DNA from: an uncultured Acidobacteriota bacterium
Lineage (GTDB): Bacteria; Acidobacteriota; Vicinamibacteria; Fen-336
Direction: 5' to 3'
Assembly (NCBI GenBank): GCA_902826455.1
Contig: CADEEV010000002.1
Span: forward strand, 1-64,000
Length of the DNA stretch: 64,000 bases
This document shows, in pieces, positions 46,236-54,608 of this stretch; within the stretch, counting starts at the first letter, position 1, and every line of letters starts with the position of its first letter. The notes beneath the pieces are model-generated. The model did not search any database. It was not told where the DNA came from and was given only the letters and a program-made list of their open reading frames with translations. The position numbers and the translations under genes were made by a program.

Positions 46236-47258
46236 ATGCCCAGGATGCGCGCCGCACAGGTCGTCAGTGCCAAGGGCCCGTACGCGATCGTCGAGCGCGA
46301 GCTGCCGGAGCCGTCGGCCGGGCAGGTCCGCATCAAGGTCCAGGCGTCGGGCGTGTGTCACAGCGACGCCCTCACGAAGGAAGGCTTCTGGCCCGGCATC
46401 CCGTACCCGCGCGTGCCCGGTCACGAGGTGGCCGGTGTGATCGACGCCGTCGGCGCGTCGGCCGGGAGCTGGAAGGTCGGTGACCGCGTCGGCGTGGGCT
46501 GGCATGGCGGCCACTGCGGAAGCTGCGATTCGTGCCGGCGCGGCGACTTCGTGACCTGCACCGTCGCGGCCCAGATCCCCGGCATCAGCTACGACGGCGG
46601 CCACGCGGACTTCATGCTCGCGCCGATCGGCGCTCTCGCCCGCGTTCCGCAGGCGCTGTCCGCCGCCGAGGTGGGGCCCCTGATGTGCGCGGGCGTCACC
46701 ACCTACAACTCGCTGCGGAACTCCGGCGCGCGGGCCGGGGACACCGTCGCGATCCTCGGGATCGGCGGCCTCGGCCATCTCGGCGTGCAGTTCGCCGCGA
46801 AGATGGGCTTCCGCACCGTGGCGATCGCGCGCGGCCGCGACAAGGAGGCGCTCGCGCTGCAGCTCGGCGCCCACCACTACGTCGACAGCGAGGGCCAGGA
46901 TCCGGCCGCGGAGCTCAAGCGGCTCGGCGGGGCCCGGGTCGTCCTCGCGACCGTCACGAACGGCAAGGCCATGACCGCGACGCTCGGCGGCCTCGCCGTC
47001 GACGGGAAGCTGATCGTGCTCGGCGCGCCCCACGAGCCGCTCGAGGTTCCCGCCCTCCTGCTCATCGGCGGGCGCCGGTCGGTGGCGGGCTGGCCCTCGG
47101 GCACGTCGTCCGACTCCGAGGACACGCTGGCCTTCGCCGCGCTCACGGGCGTCCGCTCCATGAACGAGCGCATGCCCCTCGAGAAGGCGGCCGAAGCCTA
47201 CGACCGGATGATGAGCGGCAAGGCGCGCTTCCGCGTGGTGCTCACGACCGGGCAGTAG
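46236..47258 (+). CDS. Zinc-dependent alcohol dehydrogenase (MDR family)
   Basis: A 340-residue medium-chain dehydrogenase. Catalytic zinc ligands are C40, H41 and the GHE block in SGVCHSDALTKEGFWPGIPY and VPGHEVAGVIDAVG. The structural zinc cysteines are in HCGSCDSCRRGDFVTC. The Rossmann NAD(P)-binding motif is VAILGIGGLGHLGVQFAAKM. It resembles the AdhP/propanol-preferring and cinnamyl-alcohol groups and should interconvert alcohols and aldehydes; the real substrate is unknown. GAGGAGG lies about five bases before the ATG. Its last 17 bases overlap the end of the convergent alx gene. Confidence 0.92.
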   Translation: MPRMRAAQVVSAKGPYAIVERELPEPSAGQVRIKVQASGVCHSDALTKEGFWPGIPYPRVPGHEVAGVIDAVGASAGSWKVGDRVGVGWHGGHCGSCDSCRRGDFVTCTVAAQIPGISYDGGHADFMLAPIGALARVPQALSAAEVGPLMCAGVTTYNSLRNSGARAGDTVAILGIGGLGHLGVQFAAKMGFRTVAIARGRDKEALALQLGAHHYVDSEGQDPAAELKRLGGARVVLATVTNGKAMTATLGGLAVDGKLIVLGAPHEPLEVPALLLIGGRRSVAGWPSGTSSDSEDTLAFAALTGVRSMNERMPLEKAAEAYDRMMSGKARFRVVLTTGQ

Positions 47259-48324
47259 CCTTCGGCCGCAGCAGCGACGCCACGACGCCCAGGGCCAGCA
47301 CCGCGAGCACGACGCCCAGCAGGTACAGGTTGAAGTTCGCGCCGAACAGGCTCTTCAGCCAGGTGTGGGCGAGCATCTTCACGCCCACGATCGCGAGGAC
47401 GAGGGCGAGCGAGACCTTGAGGTAGCGGAAGGTCTCGATCGCGCCGGCGAGGGCGAAGTAGAGCGAGCGCAGCCCCAGGATCGCGAAGACGTTGCTGGTG
47501 AAGACCAGGAACGGATCGGCGGTGATCGCGAAGATCGCCGGGATCGAGTCGACCGCGAACAGCACGTCGGTGGTCTCGACCATGATGAGCGCCAGGGCGA
47601 GGGGCGTGATCATGCGCGTGCCGGCGGCGGCGCGCTCGACGGCCGGATCGTCGACCACCGGGGCTCCCGGCGTCTCGGCCTCGTGGGAGTCGTCGGCCCC
47701 GGCGTGGACCACGAAGTGCTCGCCGTGGAAACGGTCCGTCACCGGCAGGAAACGCCGCGTGAGCTTCACGACCCAGGTGTCGCCGGGATCGTTCGCCTCC
47801 TTGATGAGCAGCATCTTGACGGCGGTCAACACGAGGAACGCGCCGAACACGTAGAGGATCCACGAGAACTCGGCGATCAGCCGGGCGCCGACGCCGATCA
47901 TGACGCCGCGCATCACGAGCGCGCCGAGGATGCCCCAGAACAGCACGCGGTGCTGGTAGAGCGCCGGCACCGCGAGGAAGCCGAAGATCATCGCGATCAC
48001 GAACACGTTGTCGACGGAGAGCGACTTCTCGACGACGTAGCCCGTGAGGTACTTGACGACCGCGCTCTTGCCGTCGTTCGAGCGGCCCTCGGGAAACTCG
48101 GGGCTGCGGTCGACGGCGTCCGGCCCCAGCCCGAGGCCCATCCAGTGGTTCTCGTAGCCGTGATAGACGAAGAGCGAGAAGGCGAGGCCAAGGCTGATCC
48201 AGACCGCCGACCAGCCGAGCGCCTCCCGCACCGTGACCACGTGGGCCTTGCGATGGAACACGCCCAGGTCGAGGGCGAGCAGGACGAGGACGAACGAGAT
48301 GAAGCCGATCCAGATCCAGAGCAC
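47242..48324 (-). CDS. alx: TerC/Alx-family membrane protein (Mn export type)
   Basis: A 360-residue protein with about nine membrane helices. GYVVEKSLSVDNVFVIAMIF and LALIMVETTDVLFAVDSIPA carry the paired acidic motifs of TerC proteins, and SWILYVFGAFLVLTAVKMLL is also conserved. The order and length match E. coli Alx, implicated in manganese homeostasis and alkaline response. A charged loop near 205-235 is longer than in E. coli. The start is GTG with AAAGGG nine bases upstream, and this ribosome site lies directly after a yybP-ykoY riboswitch, so expression should rise with manganese. The match between gene family and riboswitch class makes both calls stronger. Confidence 0.93.
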   Translation of the reverse strand: MLWIWIGFISFVLVLLALDLGVFHRKAHVVTVREALGWSAVWISLGLAFSLFVYHGYENHWMGLGLGPDAVDRSPEFPEGRSNDGKSAVVKYLTGYVVEKSLSVDNVFVIAMIFGFLAVPALYQHRVLFWGILGALVMRGVMIGVGARLIAEFSWILYVFGAFLVLTAVKMLLIKEANDPGDTWVVKLTRRFLPVTDRFHGEHFVVHAGADDSHEAETPGAPVVDDPAVERAAAGTRMITPLALALIMVETTDVLFAVDSIPAIFAITADPFLVFTSNVFAILGLRSLYFALAGAIETFRYLKVSLALVLAIVGVKMLAHTWLKSLFGANFNLYLLGVVLAVLALGVVASLLRPKATARS

Positions 48325-48345
48325 GCGGACACACCCTTTCGACGG

Positions 48346-48459
48346 TAGTCTCGCGCTGGCGCTCGTCGCGCCAAGAGCCGGCCGGGGGCCTCAGGACCCC
48401 GTGTTGACGACCTGGCTCGCCCGCCCTGGCGGGTGGCTACTCCCTACAACAGGAGACTA
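48346..48459 (-). ncRNA. yybP-ykoY manganese riboswitch upstream of alx
   Basis: Read on the minus strand, P1 pairs TAGTCTC (48459-48453) with GAGACTA (48352-48346). After the 5' P1 strand comes the conserved loop GGGAGTAGCC (48444-48435), then stem ACCCGCC/GGCGGG, then GTCAACAC (48408-48401), the second conserved loop. A GC-rich hairpin region leads back to P1. These elements and their order are those of the yybP-ykoY Mn2+ aptamer. The Shine-Dalgarno AAAGGG and the GTG of alx follow about 21 bases after P1, so control is probably at translation. Confidence 0.85.
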
Positions 48460-48516
48460 GGTTAGCGGCCGCGCGACCCCGGGTCAACCGGCGCCACGGT
48501 AGAATCGCAGCGCTCC

Positions 48517-51447
48517 ATGCCCGACACCGCGCGACTCGATCCTGTCGGGGCCGCCCTACGCCGGATCGCGCTCGCCGCGGCGTGCATCGTCTTCGCCTGG
48601 CCCGCCGCCGCCCTCGATCCGCGCCTCGCCGTGACCCAGTACCGGCGCGACACCTGGACCTCCCGGGAAGGGCTCCCGCAGAGCTCCGTCGAGGCGATCG
48701 CCCAGACGCCCGACGGCTACCTCTGGCTCGGCACCCAGGAAGGGCTCGTGCTCTTCGACGGCGTCCGCTTCGTGGTCTTCGACAAGGCCACGACGCCGGC
48801 GCTCCGCCACAACCGCGTGACCGCCCTGCTCGCGGCGCGCGACGGCAGCTTGTGGATCGGCACCGAGGGCGGCGGCGTCACGCGCCTGCTGGCGGGCGCC
48901 TTCGACCACCTGGACGGCCTGCCGAGCCCCGCCGTCCGCGCCCTCGGCGAGGACGCGAGCGGCGCGGTGTGGGCCGGCACCGACGCGGGCCTGGCGCGGT
49001 TCTCGGTCGACCGCTTCGCGGCGGGGCCGACCGCCGAAGGCCTCGCGCGCCGCCCGGTCCTGGCGCTCCACGCCGGCCGCGGCGGCCTGTGGGTGGGCCT
49101 GCGCGACGGAGCGGTCCGGGTCGACGCGGCGGGCGTGACGCGGCTCGGCGGCGGCTTGCCCCAGGCCCGGGTCAACGCGCTCTGGGAGGATCTCGACGGC
49201 ACGCTCTGGCTGGGAGGCTCGGACGACCTCTTCGTCCGGCGCCCGGGCGAGGAGGCCGTCGCGCCCGTGACCCTCGCGCGGCCTCATCCCCACGTGACGG
49301 CGCTCTGCCGCGATCGCGACGGCGTCCTGTGGGCGGGCACCGACGAGGGCGTCCTGCGCCTGGGCGATGCGTTGCGTCACGGCGCGATCGCGGCCCAGCG
49401 CCTCTCGAACGACCGGGTCCAGCACATCCTCGAGGACCGCGAGGGCAGCCTCTGGATCGGCACCCAGGACGGGGGCGTGACGCGCCTCGCGCAGGGCCGG
49501 TTCACGACCTGGTCGGCGGTCGAAGGCCTCGCCGCCGACATCGCGTGGCCCATCCTCGGGGACCGCGACGGCAGCCTGTGGATCGGCACCAAGAGCGGCG
49601 GCGTCTCGCATTTTCGCGACGGGCGGTTCGAGACCTACTCGACCGCGAACGGCCTCGCCGCCGACTCCGTGCAGTCCCTGGCCCAGACGCCGGACGGCGC
49701 GCTCTGGGTCGGCACCCGCAGCGCGGGGCTCGATCGCATCGAGGGCGGACGCTTCAGCCACTACGGAGCGAAGCAGGGGATCGTCGGGGACTCGGTGAGC
49801 GTCCTCGCCACCACCCGCGCCGGCCGGCTCTGGGTCGCGACGCGCAGCGGCGGCCTCTGTTACATGGACGCCGGACGGTGCGTGCCCTGGAGCCCCGGCA
49901 CTCCGTCGCTGGTGGACGTGGCGATCTACTCGATCGTCGAGTCTCGCGACGGCTCGCTGTGGATCGGCACGAACGGCGCCGGGCTGCTGCGGCTCTCGCC
50001 GGACGGCCAGCGCCGCGCCTACACGACGCGCGACGGCCTGTCGGCCGACATCGTGAACATCGTCCACGAGGACGCCGAAGGCACGCTGTGGGTGGGCACC
50101 TACGGCGGCGGCCTCAACCGGCTGCGCGGCGACCACTTCACGTCCTACACCACGAGCCAGGGGCTGTACGACGACGCGATCTTCAGCATCCTCGAGGACT
50201 CGCGGGGCCGGCTCTGGATGAGCTGCAACAAGGGCGTGTTCCGCGTCGACAAGCAGGAGCTCGACGACCTCGATCGCGGCGTCGTCACGCGCCTGCATCC
50301 CGTGGCCTACGGCGTCGAGGACGGCATGAAGGACCGCGAGTGCAACGGCGCCAACTTCCCGCCGGCCTGGAAGGACCCGCACGGCCGGCTCTGGTTCCCG
50401 ACGATCCAGGGCGTCGCGTCCGTGGATCCCGAGAAGCTGCCGGTCAACAGCATCCCCATCGAGGTCAACCTCGAGCAGGTCGTGGTCGACGGGCGGAGCG
50501 CGGCGAGGAGCGGCGAGGTCGTGCTCGCTCCGGGCGCCCGCAACGTCGAGTTCCACTACGCCGCCCCGAGCTTCGTGGTGCCGGGCCGCGTGCGCTACCG
50601 CTATCGCCTCGAGGGTCTCGATCCGGACTGGGTCGACGCCGGCGCGCGCCGCGTCGCGTACTACTCCCGGCTGCCCCCCGGCCACTTCCGGTTCCGCGTC
50701 GCCGCCGCGAACGAGGACGGGGTCTGGAACGAGGAGGGCACGACGCTCGCGGTCCGCCTGCTGCCCCGGCTCTACCAGACGCCCTGGTTCGCGGCGGCGT
50801 GCGCCGCGGTGCTGGGGGCCGCCGTGTGGAGCGGCGACCGGTTGCGCACGCGTCGCCGGGCGGCCCGCGAAGCCGCCCTCGAGAGCCTGGTGGAGGAGCG
50901 CACCCGCGACCTGGCCGAGGCGAACCTGCGCCTCGAGCGGCTGTCGGCCCTCGACGGCCTGACCGGCGTCGCGAACCGGCGCCGCTTCGACGACGTGCTG
51001 AGCGTCGAGTGGCGCCGGGGCTGCCGCTCCGGAGAGCCGCTGTCGCTGATCCTGATGGACCTCGACTTCTTCAAGCCGTTCAACGACACGAACGGGCACC
51101 TGGCCGGGGACGAGGCCCTGCGCCAGGTCGCGGGCTACCTGTCCGGCACGCTGGGGCGTGCCGGCGACCTCGTGGCCCGCTTCGGCGGCGAAGAGTTCGT
51201 GGCGCTCCTGCCGGGCATGTCCGTGGGAGATGCGACGGCCCTCGCGGAACGCCTGCGCGCGGGCGTGTTCGCCCTCGCGTTGCCCCACAACGCGTCCGCC
51301 GTGGCGAACGTCGTGACGCTCAGCGCCGGCGTCGCCTCGGTGGTCCCGACGGAGGACGCGTCGCCTCAGACGCTCGTGGCCACCGCCGACGCCGCGCTCT
51401 ACAAGGCGAAGCGGGACGGACGGAACGTGGTGAAGGTCGCCGGCTAA
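48517..51447 (+). CDS. Propeller / Y_Y_Y / GGDEF diguanylate cyclase
   Basis: A 976-residue membrane sensor. The N-terminal membrane segment is near 15-33. About fourteen Reg_prop repeats (~45-600), each with DGsLWIGT-like cores such as ARDGSLWIGTEGGGVTRL, form two seven-bladed propellers. A Y_Y_Y domain follows near 660-740 (YRYRLEGLDPDWVDAGARRV), then a membrane helix near 755 and a short coil. The GGDEF domain has the active site GGEEF at about 890-894 and an RxxD inhibitory site RAGD at about 881-884, so it should make cyclic di-GMP with product inhibition. This combines the HTCS sensor with a cyclase instead of a kinase. TAGAAT (48500-48505) lies 11 bases before the ATG and no Shine-Dalgarno is seen. 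Confidence 0.92.
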   Translation: MPDTARLDPVGAALRRIALAAACIVFAWPAAALDPRLAVTQYRRDTWTSREGLPQSSVEAIAQTPDGYLWLGTQEGLVLFDGVRFVVFDKATTPALRHNRVTALLAARDGSLWIGTEGGGVTRLLAGAFDHLDGLPSPAVRALGEDASGAVWAGTDAGLARFSVDRFAAGPTAEGLARRPVLALHAGRGGLWVGLRDGAVRVDAAGVTRLGGGLPQARVNALWEDLDGTLWLGGSDDLFVRRPGEEAVAPVTLARPHPHVTALCRDRDGVLWAGTDEGVLRLGDALRHGAIAAQRLSNDRVQHILEDREGSLWIGTQDGGVTRLAQGRFTTWSAVEGLAADIAWPILGDRDGSLWIGTKSGGVSHFRDGRFETYSTANGLAADSVQSLAQTPDGALWVGTRSAGLDRIEGGRFSHYGAKQGIVGDSVSVLATTRAGRLWVATRSGGLCYMDAGRCVPWSPGTPSLVDVAIYSIVESRDGSLWIGTNGAGLLRLSPDGQRRAYTTRDGLSADIVNIVHEDAEGTLWVGTYGGGLNRLRGDHFTSYTTSQGLYDDAIFSILEDSRGRLWMSCNKGVFRVDKQELDDLDRGVVTRLHPVAYGVEDGMKDRECNGANFPPAWKDPHGRLWFPTIQGVASVDPEKLPVNSIPIEVNLEQVVVDGRSAARSGEVVLAPGARNVEFHYAAPSFVVPGRVRYRYRLEGLDPDWVDAGARRVAYYSRLPPGHFRFRVAAANEDGVWNEEGTTLAVRLLPRLYQTPWFAAACAAVLGAAVWSGDRLRTRRRAAREAALESLVEERTRDLAEANLRLERLSALDGLTGVANRRRFDDVLSVEWRRGCRSGEPLSLILMDLDFFKPFNDTNGHLAGDEALRQVAGYLSGTLGRAGDLVARFGGEEFVALLPGMSVGDATALAERLRAGVFALALPHNASAVANVVTLSAGVASVVPTEDASPQTLVATADAALYKAKRDGRNVVKVAG

Positions 51448-51977
51448 GGCTTCGTGACCCCGGCGCGGGGCATGAAGCGGATGTCGAACAGCGCCTTCCA
51501 GGTGGCGCCGCCGTCGCTCGAGGTCTGGGCGGTCTCGCGCACGCCGCGGCCCTCGGGCATCCACGAGGCGCGCACGCGCACGTCGGGGCCCGTGGCCGAG
51601 CGCTGGGTGCCCTCGAGAGTCAGCCGATCGCCCTCGAAGCGTCCCTCGATCTCGAGGAGCTGACCGCGGTTCGTCACCCAGGTCTGGTGCCACACCTTCC
51701 GGGCCTCGTCGTAGATCGTGTAGCTCTCGCCCGAGAGGCCGTCGGTCCCGTCGTACACCTCGCGTAGCGCGCAGCCGCCGAGGATGCGCGTGACCTGGGT
51801 GCGCGCGGCCACCACGGCGGGCGCCTCGACGTCGTGGACGTCCCAGTCGCCGATCCAGAAGTCGAGGCGGCGGTGCTCGGGCGCCGCGCACTGGGGAGAG
51901 GGCGCGGGGGAGAAGGCGCGCGCGTACGGAGCGACGAGGACGGCGACGGCGAGAGCGGCAAGCCCGGCACGAGTCAT
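51444..51977 (-). CDS. Secreted DUF1579-like protein
   Basis: A 177-residue protein with a signal peptide (MTRAGLAALAVAVLVAPYAR). HRRLDFWIGDWDVHD followed by about ten beta strands, including ESYTIYDEARKVWHQTWVTN, resembles the DUF1579/lipocalin-like barrel family. Function is unknown; such barrels often bind small hydrophobic molecules. Its ATG overlaps the alkA stop (ATGA), so it is the second gene of that operon. It also shares CTAA with the convergent cyclase stop. Confidence 0.75.
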   Translation of the reverse strand: MTRAGLAALAVAVLVAPYARAFSPAPSPQCAAPEHRRLDFWIGDWDVHDVEAPAVVAARTQVTRILGGCALREVYDGTDGLSGESYTIYDEARKVWHQTWVTNRGQLLEIEGRFEGDRLTLEGTQRSATGPDVRVRASWMPEGRGVRETAQTSSDGGATWKALFDIRFMPRAGVTKP

Positions 51978-53461
51978 GCTTTCTCCTTGGGGCGCACGGC
52001 GTCTCCGGCCGCGCGCCACAGATGCAGCGCCGCGTACGCGCGCCAGGGGCGCCAGCCCTCGGCGAGCGTCGCCAGCGCACGCGTGGACAGGGGCGCCGCC
52101 CCGCCTGCGGCCATGCGGCGCAACACGAGATCGCCCTCGGGGAACGCGTCGGGCTCGCCGAGCCCGCGCAGCGCCACGTACTGGGCCGTCCAGGCGCCGA
52201 AGCCCGGCAGCGCCGCGAGCGCCGCCGTCACCTCGTCCGAGGGGCCGCCGAAGTCGAGTCGTCCCTCGGCGACGGCGCGGGCCAGGCCGTGGAGCGCGCG
52301 GACGCGGGCGCCGGTGATCCCGAGCCCGTCGAGGGAGGCGCCGGCGAGAGCCCCGGCGTCGGGAAACGCGTACCGCAGGTCGCCCTCGGCCGGCTGGAGC
52401 GCGCGCCCGGCCCGGACCACGAGGCGTCCGGCCAGCGTGCGGGCCGCCGCGACGCTCACCTGCTGGCCGAGCACGGCGCGCACCGCCACCTCGAACGGAT
52501 CCCAGGCGCCGGGCACGCGCAGTCCCGGACGCTTCTTCACGAGCGGACCGAGCAGCGGGTCCGAGCCGAGCGCCTGGCCGACGAGGCCCGGGTCCGCCGC
52601 GACGTCGAACGCGTGGCGGGCCGCCGCCGCCACGTGGAACAGCTCCGAGGGCGACGCGCCGCGGACGCGCAGCTCGAGCGCGTGCTCGCCCGGCAGCGCG
52701 CTCACCGCGACGAGCGCCGTCCCGCCCTCGCGCGTCGCGAGGATCCGGCGGTAGCCGCGGGCGTCGACGGACTCGACGCCGGGCACGGCGCGCGTCGCGA
52801 AGAAGCCCAGCACCTGCTCCCAGTCGTAGGGAGGACGGAACGGCAGCTTCAGCACGACCTCGTCGCGCGCCGCGGGGGTCGGCTCGACGCGCCGGCGCTT
52901 GCGGATCTCGCGGGGCGCTCGGGCGTAGGTGCGCTGGAACGCGTCGTTGAAGCGGCGCACGCTGCCGAAGCCGGCGGCGATCGCGACCTCCGTCATGGGA
53001 AGGTCCGTCTCGTCGAGCAGGCGCTTCGCGAAGTGCAGGCGCCGCGTCTGGGCAACCGTGAGCGGCGCGGCGCCGAGGTGCTGGACGAACAGCCGGTGCA
53101 GGTGGCGCGGCCCGATGCCGAGGCGGCCGGCCAGGTCGTCGACCGAGATCTCGTCTAGCACGCCCTCCTGGATGAGGCGCAGCGCGCGCCGCACGACCGC
53201 GGACGTCCCGAGCCACGCCGGCGTGCCGGGCGCGGCCTCCGGGCGGCAGCGCAGGCACGGCCGGTAGCCCGCCTCGGCCGCGGAGACGGCGGAGTCGTAG
53301 TAGCGGATGTTCGCGGGCTTCGGGCTCGGCACCGGGCACACGGGTCGGCAGTAGATCCGCGTCGAGGTCACGGCGATGAAGAACTTGCCGTCGAAGCGCG
53401 GATCGCGGCTCGCCCGGGCCCGGTCGAGGGCGCGTCGGCTCAGGCCTCGGACTCCCTCCAT
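51974..53461 (-). CDS. alkA: Ada-N / AraC / AlkA fusion: DNA-3-methyladenine glycosylase 2
   Basis: A 495-residue repair protein. The N-terminal Ada zinc domain has C38, C42, C69 and C72 (TRIYCRPVCP and GYRPCLRC), the same numbering as E. coli Ada; C38 is the phosphotriester methyl acceptor there. An AraC-type HTH spans about 85-185 (EISVDDLAGRLGIGPRHLHR, VAIAAGFGSVRRFNDAFQRT). AlkA_N (~200-290) and an HhH-GPD glycosylase follow, with the hairpin LPGFGAWTAQYVALRG and catalytic candidate D444 in DAFPEGDLVLRR. It should excise alkylated bases and may activate its own transcription. The Ada methyltransferase domain (PCHR) is absent. ATG 53461 is preferred to GTG 53494 because the zinc cysteines then align with Ada. 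Confidence 0.9.
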   Translation of the reverse strand: MEGVRGLSRRALDRARASRDPRFDGKFFIAVTSTRIYCRPVCPVPSPKPANIRYYDSAVSAAEAGYRPCLRCRPEAAPGTPAWLGTSAVVRRALRLIQEGVLDEISVDDLAGRLGIGPRHLHRLFVQHLGAAPLTVAQTRRLHFAKRLLDETDLPMTEVAIAAGFGSVRRFNDAFQRTYARAPREIRKRRRVEPTPAARDEVVLKLPFRPPYDWEQVLGFFATRAVPGVESVDARGYRRILATREGGTALVAVSALPGEHALELRVRGASPSELFHVAAAARHAFDVAADPGLVGQALGSDPLLGPLVKKRPGLRVPGAWDPFEVAVRAVLGQQVSVAAARTLAGRLVVRAGRALQPAEGDLRYAFPDAGALAGASLDGLGITGARVRALHGLARAVAEGRLDFGGPSDEVTAALAALPGFGAWTAQYVALRGLGEPDAFPEGDLVLRRMAAGGAAPLSTRALATLAEGWRPWRAYAALHLWRAAGDAVRPKEKA

Positions 53462-53547
53462 GGCGGCACGATACGCCGCCGGCGCGTCCCGCACCAGCCG
53501 CTTTCGGACCTGTTCCGGAGACCCTCACCGCACGCCGCGTTCCTTCC

Positions 53548-53553
53548 TATAAT
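53548..53553 (+). promoter_or_regulatory. Consensus -10 box of the SGNH gene
   Basis: A perfect TATAAT lies exactly eight bases before the TTG start at 53562. Initiation about seven bases downstream would put the 5' end at or next to the start codon. No Shine-Dalgarno can fit, and no good -35 is seen. Confidence 0.6.
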
Positions 53554-53561
53554 CCCCGCAC

Positions 53562-54608
53562 TTGGCAACCCTGCGCGGCTGGGCCGGACGACTGGTGCTG
53601 CTCGCGCTGTCGATCGGCGTGAGCCTCGGCATCGCGGAAGCGGGCCTCGCGCTGCTGCTGTCGTCGCCGCCGTCGGTGCTCGCGGCACTCCCGGGCGGAA
53701 CGCTCTCCCACCTGCAGGCCTACTACCTGCACCACGAGCGCCAGCTCGTGCAGTCGATGCCCGAGTGCGCGCGCTACGATCCCGGGCTGTTCTACACGCT
53801 GCGGCCCGGCGAATGCCGCTTCCGGAACCGCGAGTACGACACCCACCTGGTCGTGAACAGCGTCGGCGTGCGCGACGACGAGGCCTCGCTCCGGGCTCCC
53901 GAGGTGATCGTGCTCGGCGACAGCTTCGCGATGGGCTGGGGCGTCGCGCAGCAGGACACGTTCGCGCAGGTCCTGGAGCGGGAGCTGGGACGACCGGTCC
54001 TGAACCTCGGCGTGCCGTCCTACGGCACGGTGCGCGAGCGGCGCATCCTCGATCGCGTGGACACCACGCGCCTGCGCTGCCTCGTGATCCAGTACGACGA
54101 CAACGACCCGCCCGAGAACGAGCTGTTCGAGCGCAACGGCGACCGGCTCGTGATCAACTCCGAGCGCGCCTATCGCCAGGACCTGCTGCGTGGCGGACGC
54201 CGCAGCGGCTACTGGTTCCCGAAGATCACGTTCGAGATCGTGCGCGGCGTCGTGGCCCCGCGCGAGCCGCCGCCCCCGCCTTCCGAGCCGCCGGACCACC
54301 AGGCGCGCCTGTTCGTGAAGGCGATGCTCCGGGCCGGCAGCGCCGACCTGTCCCGGACCCAGCTCGTCGTGGTCGCCCTCAACGCCGATCGCCTGGTGAA
54401 CGCGGCGTTCATCAAGGCCCTGACGGCCGAGATCGCGAAGCCGTTCTACCCGCCGTACCTGCGCAGGCTGCGGGCGGTGGATCTCTCGGGCGTCCTGCTC
54501 CCCGAGGACTACTACGTCCTCGACGACCACCTGCGGGCGTCGGGCCAGGCGAAGGTCGCCGCGGCGCTGCTGCCCGCGGTGCGCGACGCGCTCTCGGCCG
54601 CGCCCTAG
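53562..54608 (+). CDS. SGNH/GDSL-like hydrolase, membrane-anchored
   Basis: A 348-residue protein with an N-terminal membrane anchor (LVLLALSIGVSLGIAEAGLA). The SGNH fold is indicated by VIVLGDSFAMGWGVAQQDTF (block I serine in GDS), LNLGVPSYGTVRE (block II glycine), an Asn/Asp region QYDDNDPPEN, and DDHLRASGQAKVA (block V Asp-x-His). Such proteins are esterases or O-acyl modifiers of envelope polysaccharides, often AlgX/acyltransferase-like; the exact substrate is unknown. The start is TTG, immediately behind a TATAAT. The TAG overlaps the arfB stop in CTAG. Confidence 0.82.
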   Translation: MATLRGWAGRLVLLALSIGVSLGIAEAGLALLLSSPPSVLAALPGGTLSHLQAYYLHHERQLVQSMPECARYDPGLFYTLRPGECRFRNREYDTHLVVNSVGVRDDEASLRAPEVIVLGDSFAMGWGVAQQDTFAQVLERELGRPVLNLGVPSYGTVRERRILDRVDTTRLRCLVIQYDDNDPPENELFERNGDRLVINSERAYRQDLLRGGRRSGYWFPKITFEIVRGVVAPREPPPPPSEPPDHQARLFVKAMLRAGSADLSRTQLVVVALNADRLVNAAFIKALTAEIAKPFYPPYLRRLRAVDLSGVLLPEDYYVLDDHLRASGQAKVAAALLPAVRDALSAAP

